Source: Streptomyces sp. NBC_00510 (GTDB lineage Bacteria > Actinomycetota > Actinomycetes > Streptomycetales > Streptomycetaceae). From it: DNA of 64,000 bases. The notes under the pieces were generated by a model that worked only from the letters and a program-made list of their open reading frames with translations, made no database searches and was not told where the DNA came from. The translations under genes and the position numbers were made by a program. Positions 26,590-33,787 of this stretch are shown one piece after another. Position 1 is the stretch's first letter. Every line of letters starts with the position of its first letter. Location: positions 620,001 through 684,000 of the forward strand of contig CP107851.1 in assembly GCA_036013505.1 (NCBI GenBank), read 5' to 3'.

Positions 26590-26730
26590 CATACTCCCCG
26601 TCCTAAGGGACGGGGATTCCTGGCTCTCGTGGGCTGGGGACCAGCGGTCCGCCAGCGCTCACACGATCGGCACCAGCCGGGTTGAGACCAGCCCGGACCA
26701 GCATCACGCGGGCGGAGTTCCGGGGGCGCG
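26588..26730 (-). mobile_element. IS200/IS605-type right end with TnpB C-terminal remnant
   Basis: On the minus strand a frame reads RNSARVMLVRAGLNPAGADR then VSAGGPLVPSPREPGIPVP and stops at TAG (26603-26605). It resembles the tail of IS605/IS1341-group TnpB, including the usual R-E-x-G-I-P-V ending. The stop lies inside the element's end hairpin: CCCCGTCC (26596-26603) pairs with GGACGGGG (26608-26615) around TAAG, followed by the characteristic GGGGAGTATGTCAA end. The rest of tnpB is absent, replaced by the SDR gene 13 bases away. In active elements this end also forms the 3' part of the guide (omega) RNA. Confidence 0.75.
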
Positions 26731-26742
26731 GCAGGATCGCCC

Positions 26743-27498
26743 TCAGGCGTTGTAGCCGCCGTGGGCATCCAGCACAGCCCCTGTGACGTACGACGCGGCG
26801 GGGCTCGCCAGGAAGGCGATCGCCGCGGCGATCTCCTCGGGGCGCCCCATGCGCTGGAGGGAAAGGGAGCTGACCAGGGCCTTGAGGGTCTCGGGGTCCG
26901 GCGGTTCCATGCCGCTCTCCATCAGTCCGGCCTCCACGACGTTGGCCGTGATGCCCCGGTGCCCGAGGTCCCGCGCGACGCCCATGGTGTACCTCTCGAT
27001 CCCCGATTTGGTGGCCGAGTAGTCGGCCAGGCCGGGAAGGCCGACGCGGGAACCGAGTCCGGAGCTCACGGTGATGATGCGGCCGTCCGCACGCAGCACC
27101 CGGGAGGCGGCCCGGATGACGGCGATCACACCGAGGTAGTTGGTGGCGTGCATGCGGTCGAGTGCGGCGGTGTCGGCGTCCGGATCGTCCACCGTGCGGC
27201 CTTGTTCCACCGATATCGCCGCGTTGTTGACGAGGATGTCCAGACCGCCGAAGGAGGCGACCACCTCGTCGATCAGCGCCGGCGCCCGGCTCATGTCCCC
27301 CTGGTCGGTCTGGATGGCGACGGCCTTCGCTCCCTTGCCGCGCACCTCGTCGACGACGGCCTGCGCCCGCCCTGCGGAGCTGACGTAGGTGAACGCGACA
27401 TCGGCACCCTGCTCGGCCAGGAGCCGCACGGTGGCGGCCCCCAGTCCGCGGGATCCCCCGGTGACCAGGGCGACCTTGCCCGTGAGTGGCTTGCTCAT
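26743..27498 (-). CDS. SDR family oxidoreductase
   Basis: A 251-aa classical short-chain dehydrogenase/reductase. It has the Rossmann motif TGGSRGLG (residues 13-20), NNAA, SSGLGS (catalytic Ser) and YSATK (Tyr and Lys near 160), ending SYVTGAVLDAHGGYNA. It would reduce or oxidise an unknown carbonyl/alcohol with NAD(P)H. The ATG at 27498 follows AGGTGGG. It is divergent from an Rrf2-family regulator with a palindromic operator between, an arrangement of a regulated reductase, probably responding to redox or electrophile stress. Confidence 0.93.
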   Translation of the reverse strand: MSKPLTGKVALVTGGSRGLGAATVRLLAEQGADVAFTYVSSAGRAQAVVDEVRGKGAKAVAIQTDQGDMSRAPALIDEVVASFGGLDILVNNAAISVEQGRTVDDPDADTAALDRMHATNYLGVIAVIRAASRVLRADGRIITVSSGLGSRVGLPGLADYSATKSGIERYTMGVARDLGHRGITANVVEAGLMESGMEPPDPETLKALVSSLSLQRMGRPEEIAAAIAFLASPAASYVTGAVLDAHGGYNA

Positions 27499-27549
27499 AG
27501 TTCCCACCTCGTTGAATCGGTCTCTGCTTCGCCTGTCGCAACAATGATG

Positions 27550-27598
27550 GTTACGACAACGATCGCAACTATACTCGTTACGACTGCATAGTCGTAAC
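27550..27598. promoter_or_regulatory. operator of the SDR/Rrf2 divergent promoter
   Basis: GTTACGACT (27577-27585) and AGTCGTAAC (27590-27598) form a perfect inverted repeat with a GCAT spacer. A further half-site GTTACGAC lies at 27550-27557, 27 bases upstream on the same strand. The position between the divergent starts fits autoregulation by the Rrf2 protein and repression of the SDR gene. Confidence 0.75.
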
Positions 27599-27628
27599 AG
27601 AACATGTTTCCACTGGGAGGAGGGTCAC

Positions 27629-28063
27629 ATGAGCGCCAACAGCAGGTTGACGATCGCCGCTCACGCGCTGGCCTGGATCGGCCTCTACCAGCGCCAGGGC
27701 CATGAGGTCGCCACCTCCGAGCAGATCGCGACCAGCGCGAACACCAATCCGGTGGTGATCAGACGCCTGCTGGGCGAGCTGCGCCGAGCCGGTCTGGTGG
27801 AGTCCCGGCGAGGCGCGGGCGCGGGCTGGTCGCTGGCACGTGAGCTGGGATCGATCACCTTGCTCGACGTGTACGAGGCCGTGGAACCCGGACCGCTCTT
27901 CGCGCTGCACCGGACCACCCCTGACCAGGGATGTGTGGTCGGTCACGGCATCCAGCCGGCGATGCAAGGTGTCTACGAGGGCATCGAGGAGACCGTACGA
28001 CGCGAACTGTCCCGCGTCTCGCTCGAGGACGTGCTCCGGGACGTCCTCGCGGCACCTCGCTGA
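27629..28063 (+). CDS. Rrf2 family transcriptional regulator
   Basis: A 144-aa winged-helix protein of the Rrf2 family: LTIAAHALAWIGLY, EQIATSANTNPVVIRRLLGE (recognition helix), LRRAGLVESRRGAGAGWSLA and LLDVYEAVEPG. It has a single cysteine (Cys102), so it lacks the three-Cys cluster of IscR/NsrR iron-sulfur members and resembles YwnA/HypR-type sensors. The ATG at 27629 follows GGAGGAGGG. It is divergent from the SDR gene and probably represses it through the palindrome between them. Confidence 0.9.
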   Translation: MSANSRLTIAAHALAWIGLYQRQGHEVATSEQIATSANTNPVVIRRLLGELRRAGLVESRRGAGAGWSLARELGSITLLDVYEAVEPGPLFALHRTTPDQGCVVGHGIQPAMQGVYEGIEETVRRELSRVSLEDVLRDVLAAPR

Positions 28064-28200
28064 CGGCAGGCGCGGCCCAGGCATGCGCCCCGTGCCCACC
28101 GATCACTGCGGCGCGGGCCGCCCTCGGGGGCCGGCGGGAGGCAACCATTCGGCGCGTACGGGCCCCCCGGCAGCCACCGTCCCCCACTCTCTCGGGGACC

Positions 28201-28251
28201 TCACCAGCGATTCACGCCGAGGCTTGCACCGACGCCTTGGGCTTCTTGGGC
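28201..28251 (-). repeat. intact-gene copy of the 51-bp sequence repeated at 19803
   Basis: This stretch spans the C-terminal codons and stop of the superinfection-immunity-like gene and matches 19803-19853 with about six differences. Confidence 0.7.
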
Positions 28252-28427
28252 GTGCGGGTTGCCATGTAGAGGGCCACACCCCACCCGATGAGCGATGAGC
28301 CGAGGAACACGTTGATGACAAGAATCAACCACCGGTCCTTTGCTCCACGCGCAAACGCCATGTACGACGGCGCCATGTAAAGCACGGCAAAAGCAAGTAC
28401 GAGCATGAACGTCAGCAGGTTTTCCAC
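28212..28427 (-). CDS. superinfection immunity family membrane protein
   Basis: A 71-aa protein with two membrane helices (LLTFMLVLAFAVLYMAPSYM and WLILVINVFLGSSLIGWGVA), the central charged loop AFARGAKDR, and a basic tail TPKKPKASVQASA. This matches the Imm_superinfect family, related to phage superinfection immunity proteins that block DNA entry, although many bacterial members have no proven role. ATG 28427. It stands alone. A fragment of another copy's 3' end lies at 19803. Confidence 0.8.
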   Translation of the reverse strand: MENLLTFMLVLAFAVLYMAPSYMAFARGAKDRWLILVINVFLGSSLIGWGVALYMATRTPKKPKASVQASA

Positions 28428-28643
28428 AGCGCCCCCACGAGTTGATCTTTAAAGACTGCCACAACATACGCCCTTGTCCGGGGTCCGTTGAAGGCTTCAC
28501 GGGCGACCGTCCACCCTTTCCGGCCGGCTCCCCATCATCGTCACCGCACGTAGGCGGTCAAACACATCCTCCATCCATGATCCCGTGGCAAAATGCGCGA
28601 AAATGAAGAAGCGGTTGTTTTGGCATGTGCCAGGGAGCGACCC

Positions 28644-30611
28644 ATGAACGCCTCGGACGAACTCCTGCAGAGGGCTGACCCGGCGGCTCTTGTGACGCTG
28701 GACGGTGCCATCCGCAGCCTCAACCCTGCGATGGCCACAGCGCTGGGCAAATCGGCGGAGCAGTGCCTGGGACATCGCTTCGGTGATCTGTGGCCCGCGA
28801 GCCAGCGGATGTCGGCCGAGAGCCTCGTGGCCCACGCCGCCAGGACGAAGACGGTCGCGATGCAGGTGCTGGAGTTCCCCGGACGAGGCGGAGCACCCGT
28901 TGCCTCCTTGATCGAGGCGCGGCAAGTGAAGGATCCGGCCGGTGACGGACAGTTGGTCTGGGTGCACGCATTGGACACGCGAAACGACCTGGCCAGCCTA
29001 CTGATCCCGTTCCGGCTGGCCACCACGGCCGCCGACCTCGGCCTGTGGATGTACGCACCCCAGGGACGCCAGCTGGAGTGGCTCGGTGGCGCACCCTCCC
29101 TGGCCGCGCTCTTCCCGGCACCCACTGTGTCGCTTTCCCATGTGATCTCGGCAGTGCACCCTGAGGACCGGGAGGCCTTGCGGCAGCTCCTACGCTCCGC
29201 CTCCGCCCAGTCCTCCTGGTTGAGGGTGCGGTACCTCACCGAGCACGGGCGCTGGCACCAACTGGCCGCTCAGAGCCGTCGGATCCAGCTGGGGTATGGC
29301 GGCCCCGAGCGCATCTTCGGGGTGGTCCGCGACGACACCAAGCAGGCGAAGCGCAGGAAGAAGGCGCAGGCCGAACTGACTGCCGAGCGACAGCGCGCCA
29401 AGGACGTCGCCGACTTCTCCTCGGCCTTGATCAGCGCGGCCACGGAGCAGGAACTGCAGCAGATCGTCCTGACCCGGCTCGCCGCAACCTTCCGTGGTAC
29501 CGGTGCCCTGCTCGCACTCGCTGACGACGGCCGCCTGCGCGTCTCCACCGATGCCCGGGTGGCCATGTGGGAGGTCGAGGCCCTGTACGGCCTGCCGCTG
29601 GACCAACCGAGCCCGCTGCCCGAGGCGATCCGCAGCGGCCGGCCGCAATTCATTCCCGACCGGGAGGATTACATCCGCCGCTGGCCGCACGGGTCCGGAT
29701 TTCCGCGGCTCGCCCGGCTCGGCTTCGACTACGCCGCCTCCATCACACCCCTCAGCGAGACCGGCAATCAGCCACTCGGGGCGTGGATGGTGTTCTACGA
29801 CAGCGGATACCGGCCGTCCTTGGACGAGATGACCCTCATGGGTACGCTGGCCGACCTGGCAGGCCAGGCACTGCGGCGCATCAGGTTGCAGCAGGCACGA
29901 GTCGAGCTGGCCACCGCTCTGCAGCAGACCATGCTCCCCACGCTGCCCGAGCACCTCGCGGGCCTGGAGGTCGCCGCCCGCTACCGGCCCAGCCGACACG
30001 GGCTGGACATCGGCGGGGACTGGTACGACGCCTTCGTCATGTCCGACGGCGCCATCGCAATGGAGATCGGCGACGCCCAAGGGCACGACGTGGCCTCTGC
30101 CGCCCTCATGGGGCAGGTCCGTTTGTCCATGCGCGCGATCGCCGCCCACGAACCGGATCCGGCAACCGTGCTGACGCGCACCAACGAGCTGCTCGTCACG
30201 ATGCAGGCGGCACGATTCGCCAGCTGCACCATGCTGTACCTCGACCCACACGACGGACGGGTCACCGGCGCCAGCGCCGGCCACGTGCCGCTGCTGTGCG
30301 CGCACAAGGACGGCAGCCACAGCACCCACGAGCTGCCGGGCGGACCGGTCCTCGGAGTCGTGCCCGACACCGAGTACCGCGAGGAGACCTTCACCCTGGA
30401 CAAGGACAGCGCGCTGATCATGGTCACCGACGGCGTGGTCGAAGGACCGGGCCTCACCTTGGAAGCCGGACTCGAGCGAGCCGGAACGCTGGCCGGCGCA
30501 GCCCTCCACGACGGACTGAACACCGAGGAGACCGCCGACCGCATCCTCGACGCCGCAGTCGCGGTAGACCACGCCGACGACGTGGCCGTACTGGTCATCC
30601 AACGCACATGA
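28644..30611 (+). CDS. PP2C/SpoIIE-type serine phosphatase with PAS and GAF domains
   Basis: A 655-aa cytosolic sensor phosphatase. A PAS domain (residues ~5-110: PAALVTLDGAIRSLNPAMAT), a second PAS-like region (~120-235), a GAF domain (~255-410: DFSSALISAATEQELQQIVL) and a C-terminal SpoIIE/PP2C module. The last has the acidic metal motifs DIGGDWYDAF, EIGDAQGHDVASAALMGQVR, VTDGVVE and ADDVAVLVI. Such Streptomyces proteins dephosphorylate anti-sigma antagonists in partner-switching cascades. The ATG at 28644 follows GGGAG; ATG 28593 is in frame but lacks a site. No anti-sigma partner is adjacent. Confidence 0.92.
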   Translation: MNASDELLQRADPAALVTLDGAIRSLNPAMATALGKSAEQCLGHRFGDLWPASQRMSAESLVAHAARTKTVAMQVLEFPGRGGAPVASLIEARQVKDPAGDGQLVWVHALDTRNDLASLLIPFRLATTAADLGLWMYAPQGRQLEWLGGAPSLAALFPAPTVSLSHVISAVHPEDREALRQLLRSASAQSSWLRVRYLTEHGRWHQLAAQSRRIQLGYGGPERIFGVVRDDTKQAKRRKKAQAELTAERQRAKDVADFSSALISAATEQELQQIVLTRLAATFRGTGALLALADDGRLRVSTDARVAMWEVEALYGLPLDQPSPLPEAIRSGRPQFIPDREDYIRRWPHGSGFPRLARLGFDYAASITPLSETGNQPLGAWMVFYDSGYRPSLDEMTLMGTLADLAGQALRRIRLQQARVELATALQQTMLPTLPEHLAGLEVAARYRPSRHGLDIGGDWYDAFVMSDGAIAMEIGDAQGHDVASAALMGQVRLSMRAIAAHEPDPATVLTRTNELLVTMQAARFASCTMLYLDPHDGRVTGASAGHVPLLCAHKDGSHSTHELPGGPVLGVVPDTEYREETFTLDKDSALIMVTDGVVEGPGLTLEAGLERAGTLAGAALHDGLNTEETADRILDAAVAVDHADDVAVLVIQRT

Positions 30612-30924
30612 CGGCGCCCACGTGCTCACGCACCCGCGTCGTGCGGGCAATGAGCCGGGACTCCGAGAAGGTCCGTGACTGGGCATCAGCCGGCAGTCGC
30701 ACTGGTCTTGCACGCCCGCGTGTCGAAGTCGGCGAGGAGACCGCGGGCACACTCGCCGCAGTGGCCCTCCGGATCACGGGTGCGACCGGGTTCCATCACG
30801 GCGGCAATGGCACCGCCTTTCCGATCATCACCTTCGGACCGGTCACGCTGACCTCGGCTGACGGACAGGTCTGTGCTTTCACGGTCAACATCGAGCAGCA
30901 GGACTCATGGCCGCGTGGCGGCCG
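30612..30924. other. gap between phosphatase and LysR genes
   Basis: An ATG at 30608 overlaps the phosphatase stop (ATGA) and opens a frame with some protein-like sequence (ALRITGATGFHHGGNGTAFP), but it has no stop before running antisense through the LysR gene. It may be the stub of a translationally coupled gene that lost its end. Otherwise nothing is seen. Confidence 0.35.
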
Positions 30925-31839
30925 TCAGCGATCCTCGCGGTGGGTACGTGCCGCGATCCGGAGCAGTTCCTCGACCGCGCCGGTCAACGGGCGGTCCTTC
31001 GGCCACACGGCGCGCAGCCGGCGGCGCAGGTCGGCCCCAGTCACCGGGACCTCCACGATGCGCCCCTCGGCCAGGTCGTCCCGGACACTGACCGCGCTGA
31101 GCACCGCCGGGCCCGCGCCTTCGGCGACGGCCTTTCGTACCGCGACGTTGGCGTCCAGCACCATCAGAGGTCTGGCCGGCTCGGCTCCCGCGCCGGCGAG
31201 CACACGCTCGATGGTCTCCCGCGTGCCTGAACCCGGTTCGCGGACGATCAGGCGGGTTCGGGCCAGCTCGGTCAGGTCCACCGGCTCTCGCCGTCGTGCC
31301 CAGGCATGCTGCGGCGCGACCACGACGACCAGCCGGTCGGTACCCACCTGTCGTGAGTTGAGGCCGGACGGAACGGTGGGCGCCTCGATGAACCCCAGAC
31401 TGATCCGGCCATTCGCCGCGAGCGTGGCGACCTGTTCGGAATTGGTCACTTTGAGGCTGACGTATACGTCGGGCGACCCCCGCTGCAGCGTGCCGATCCA
31501 CCGCGGCACGAAGTGTTCGGCCAGCGTCATGCTGGCCGCCAGGTGCAGGTCGAGGGCGTGGTCACCGCGCAGCGCCGCGACGCCCACCATCAGAGAGTCC
31601 ACTTCGGCCAGCACCCGCCCCGCCCATTGGCACACCGCCTTGCCCTCGACGGTCAGGGCAGAGCCGCGGGTGTCGCGGTTCACCAGCCTCAGCCCCAGGC
31701 GCCGCTCGAGCTGGGTCAGGCGCTTGCTCGCGGCGGGCTGGCTGATCCCCATCCGCTCGGCGGCCTGCCCCAGGCTGCCGAGCTCGGCCACCAATGTCAG
31801 CAACAGGAGACTGCTGAGATCGGGAGGCGACCTGCTCAT
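30925..31839 (-). CDS. LysR family transcriptional regulator
   Basis: A 304-aa LTTR. The N-terminal HTH is DLSSLLLLTLVAELGSLGQA, AERMGISQPAASKRLTQLER (residues ~4-45), then the linker helix, and an effector-binding domain (~90-300: LHLAASMTLAEHFVPRW, GFIEAPTVPSGLNSR, LIVREPGSGTRETIERVLAG). The last segment is the pattern of the CysL/CbbR-like subgroup. The ATG at 31839 is preferred over the upstream GTG-rich extension. It is divergent from the DUF4331 gene, which it may control. Confidence 0.92.
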   Translation of the reverse strand: MSRSPPDLSSLLLLTLVAELGSLGQAAERMGISQPAASKRLTQLERRLGLRLVNRDTRGSALTVEGKAVCQWAGRVLAEVDSLMVGVAALRGDHALDLHLAASMTLAEHFVPRWIGTLQRGSPDVYVSLKVTNSEQVATLAANGRISLGFIEAPTVPSGLNSRQVGTDRLVVVVAPQHAWARRREPVDLTELARTRLIVREPGSGTRETIERVLAGAGAEPARPLMVLDANVAVRKAVAEGAGPAVLSAVSVRDDLAEGRIVEVPVTGADLRRRLRAVWPKDRPLTGAVEELLRIAARTHREDR

Positions 31840-31970
31840 AACCACAGTGTATGACGGCATTCCCGATGTGGCGGTACCAGGCTGCCGCCCGCTCGGCGAG
31901 GATGAAACAGTCCGGAAAAACGCCCGGCACCCTTTCCTCGAAGAAAAGCCGAGAGAATTGAGGACCGACC

Positions 31971-32993
31971 ATGTCGCACCATCTCGACACTCCGCTGGCG
32001 GCCCAGAACGGTCAGCTGTTCATCGACGACCTGTTCGTCTTTCCCGGTGAGCGCAGCACGGTGTTTGTCATGGACGTCAACTCCGACATCACCGGCGTCT
32101 ACGCCGAGCCCGGGTTCCACCCGGAAGCACGCTACGAATTCAAGGTTCACTTCGACGGCGCCGAATTCGAGACCTTGACCTATCGGGTCTCCTTCGACGA
32201 ACCCGGCCCCGACGGCAGGCAAGCCCTGCGTCTGCACGTCCTGACCGGAAACGAGGCGCGCGAGGACTCCGCTGACGGCGACCTGGTGCTGGAAGGCCGC
32301 ACCGGTGAGACGGCCGACGCGGATGGCACCCGCGTCTGGGCCGGGCGCATCTCCGACTCCTTCTACATCGACCTGTCCCTGCTGGCCGTCGTCAACGGGG
32401 CGGTGGCCAAGGGGACGGCGGTGGACCTCTCGGACTGGCGCCCACAGGAGGCGCAGAACAGCTTCGCCGGCACCACCGTGGAATCGATCGTGCTGGAGGT
32501 TCCGCACGAGCACGCGCAGCTGCGCCCCGGGGCCCGCACGGGCGTCTGGTGCGCGACCAAGCTGGCCACCGACGCCGGCGGATGGCGGCAGATCAACCGC
32601 GGCGGGCACCCGATGATGTGGCCGATCTTCTGGCCCGGCGACACCGACTTCAGCAACCCGGCCAACACCCGGCACCCCTCTCAGGACCGTGCCGCCGTCG
32701 GCGAATTCATCGCGGGCCAGGTCGCGGCTGTCGTCGCGGCCACCGGGACGTGCGCCGACCCGGAGGGCTACGGCCGGACCGTGGCCGGGCAGCTGTTCCC
32801 CGACGTGCTGCCCTACGTCGTCGGAACGCCCGCCACGTACGGCTTCGCCGCCCGCAACGGCCGCACCCTGGCCGACAACGCGCCTGAGGCGATGCTCTCA
32901 CTCGTGACCAACACGGCCGTGCCGGCCGGACTCAAGCCGTCCGTCGCCCAGCACCTGCGGAACGACCGCTTCCCGTACGTCGTGCCCGTATGA
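31971..32993 (+). CDS. DUF4331 family protein
   Basis: A 340-aa protein opening MSHHLDTPLAAQNGQLFIDD, LFVFPGERSTVFVMDVN, the DUF4331 signature. It has EFKVHFDGAEFETLTYRVSF, VWAGRISDSFYIDLSLLAV, NSFAGTTVESIVLEVPHE and GGHPMMWPIFWPGDTDFSNP. No signal peptide is visible, so it may be cytosolic in this lineage. The biochemical role of the family is unknown; some members occur in loci for oxidative stress or metal handling. ATG 31971 with GAGAGAATTGAGGA upstream. Divergent from a LysR regulator. Confidence 0.9.
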   Translation: MSHHLDTPLAAQNGQLFIDDLFVFPGERSTVFVMDVNSDITGVYAEPGFHPEARYEFKVHFDGAEFETLTYRVSFDEPGPDGRQALRLHVLTGNEAREDSADGDLVLEGRTGETADADGTRVWAGRISDSFYIDLSLLAVVNGAVAKGTAVDLSDWRPQEAQNSFAGTTVESIVLEVPHEHAQLRPGARTGVWCATKLATDAGGWRQINRGGHPMMWPIFWPGDTDFSNPANTRHPSQDRAAVGEFIAGQVAAVVAATGTCADPEGYGRTVAGQLFPDVLPYVVGTPATYGFAARNGRTLADNAPEAMLSLVTNTAVPAGLKPSVAQHLRNDRFPYVVPV

Positions 32994-33673
32994 CCAACCC
33001 GGTCACCCGCCCCCTCCGCGTCGAGATCGTCGCGGAGGGCTTCGGCGACCGGATTTCCGGCGCGGCCAAAGTCGGCCCTGCGCGGATGCGTTCTCGGCTG
33101 ACGCGCCCTGCCGCAGCCGATGATGCGTGTCGGCCTCACCTCGCCTGCGAGACCATCCCCGGTATGGATCAGTCTGCCGAAGTCTCCGTTCCGACCGGGC
33201 CGAACTGCGCCGGTGCCGCATGACCGATCTTGACGCCGTGGCGCCAGGCAAGGACGAGACGCTGCTCATCTCCGGCGCCACCTGCGCCTGACCCCGCCTT
33301 TCCGCGGTCCGTCGCCCAGTCGGCGGACCGTACCCCACCGCGGCCCCCCCGCCGCGACACCCGGTCGAGCCTGCAGCGCGGTCGGCCCGGGCCGGTGCCG
33401 GGCGGAGCCGACATCCGCGCGGGGTCAGCGACGGGTTGCGACGCGCCCGCCTGGCCGGCGCTCTCACGCTGCGTCCGCGCCGGCCGGTGTGCGACGAGAT
33501 GACCTCGATGCTCCACACGTCGATGACCGCTGCGCTCGTCCCCGTCGTCGAGGGGGTATCGCGAGAAGACCGGTGCCACGCTCCTGACTGCCGATCACAA
33601 CGAGAGCCCGTTGTTCCGTTGGTGCGCCCGCACTTCGCTGGGAGCCGCGTCAAGGGCGGCACTGCTGGTGGGC
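32994..33673. other. downstream region of DUF4331 gene, short coupled ORFs only
   Basis: Two small frames chain by ATGA overlaps: ATG 32990 overlaps the DUF4331 stop and runs 77 codons to 33223, and ATG 33220 overlaps that stop and encodes the 23-aa MTDLDAVAPGKDETLLISGATCA, ending at 33291. Neither has a clear ribosome binding site or known family. They could be remnants of truncated, formerly coupled genes. The rest of the interval shows no gene. Confidence 0.35.
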
Positions 33674-33700
33674 GGGTCGGGTGGGTCGGGTGGGTCGGGG
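33674..33700 (+). promoter_or_regulatory. G-quadruplex-type tract upstream of S8 protease
   Basis: Six runs of three or more G separated by T or TC (GGGTCGGGTGGGTC repeated, ending GGGG). The tract lies 88-114 bases upstream of the S8 protease start on the coding strand, so it is in the promoter or 5' leader. Four runs suffice for a G-quadruplex. Confidence 0.6.
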
Positions 33701-33787
33701 TGGTTGAACGGGAGGTAGACAACAAACACATCACATGTTGTGACACCATGCGTTGCACATCCAACGGAGACTCGACCAAGGACTCGT

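Noticed and set aside
26600..26742. Complete tnpB or functional insertion sequence
   Set aside because: Only the last ~40 codons and one end are present; no left end, tnpA or target duplication is visible.
29567..32050. 827-codon plus-strand ORF spanning the phosphatase and LysR genes
   Set aside because: It lies out of frame with the phosphatase and antisense to the LysR gene, and has shadow composition.
33220..33291. 23-aa ORF as a RiPP precursor
   Set aside because: No modification enzyme, no recognisable leader and no ribosome binding site nearby; kept only as a low-interest coupled ORF.
33169..33579. 136-codon minus-strand ORF after the DUF4331 gene
   Set aside because: Composition is dominated by Arg, Gly and Pro, with no ribosome binding site or motif.
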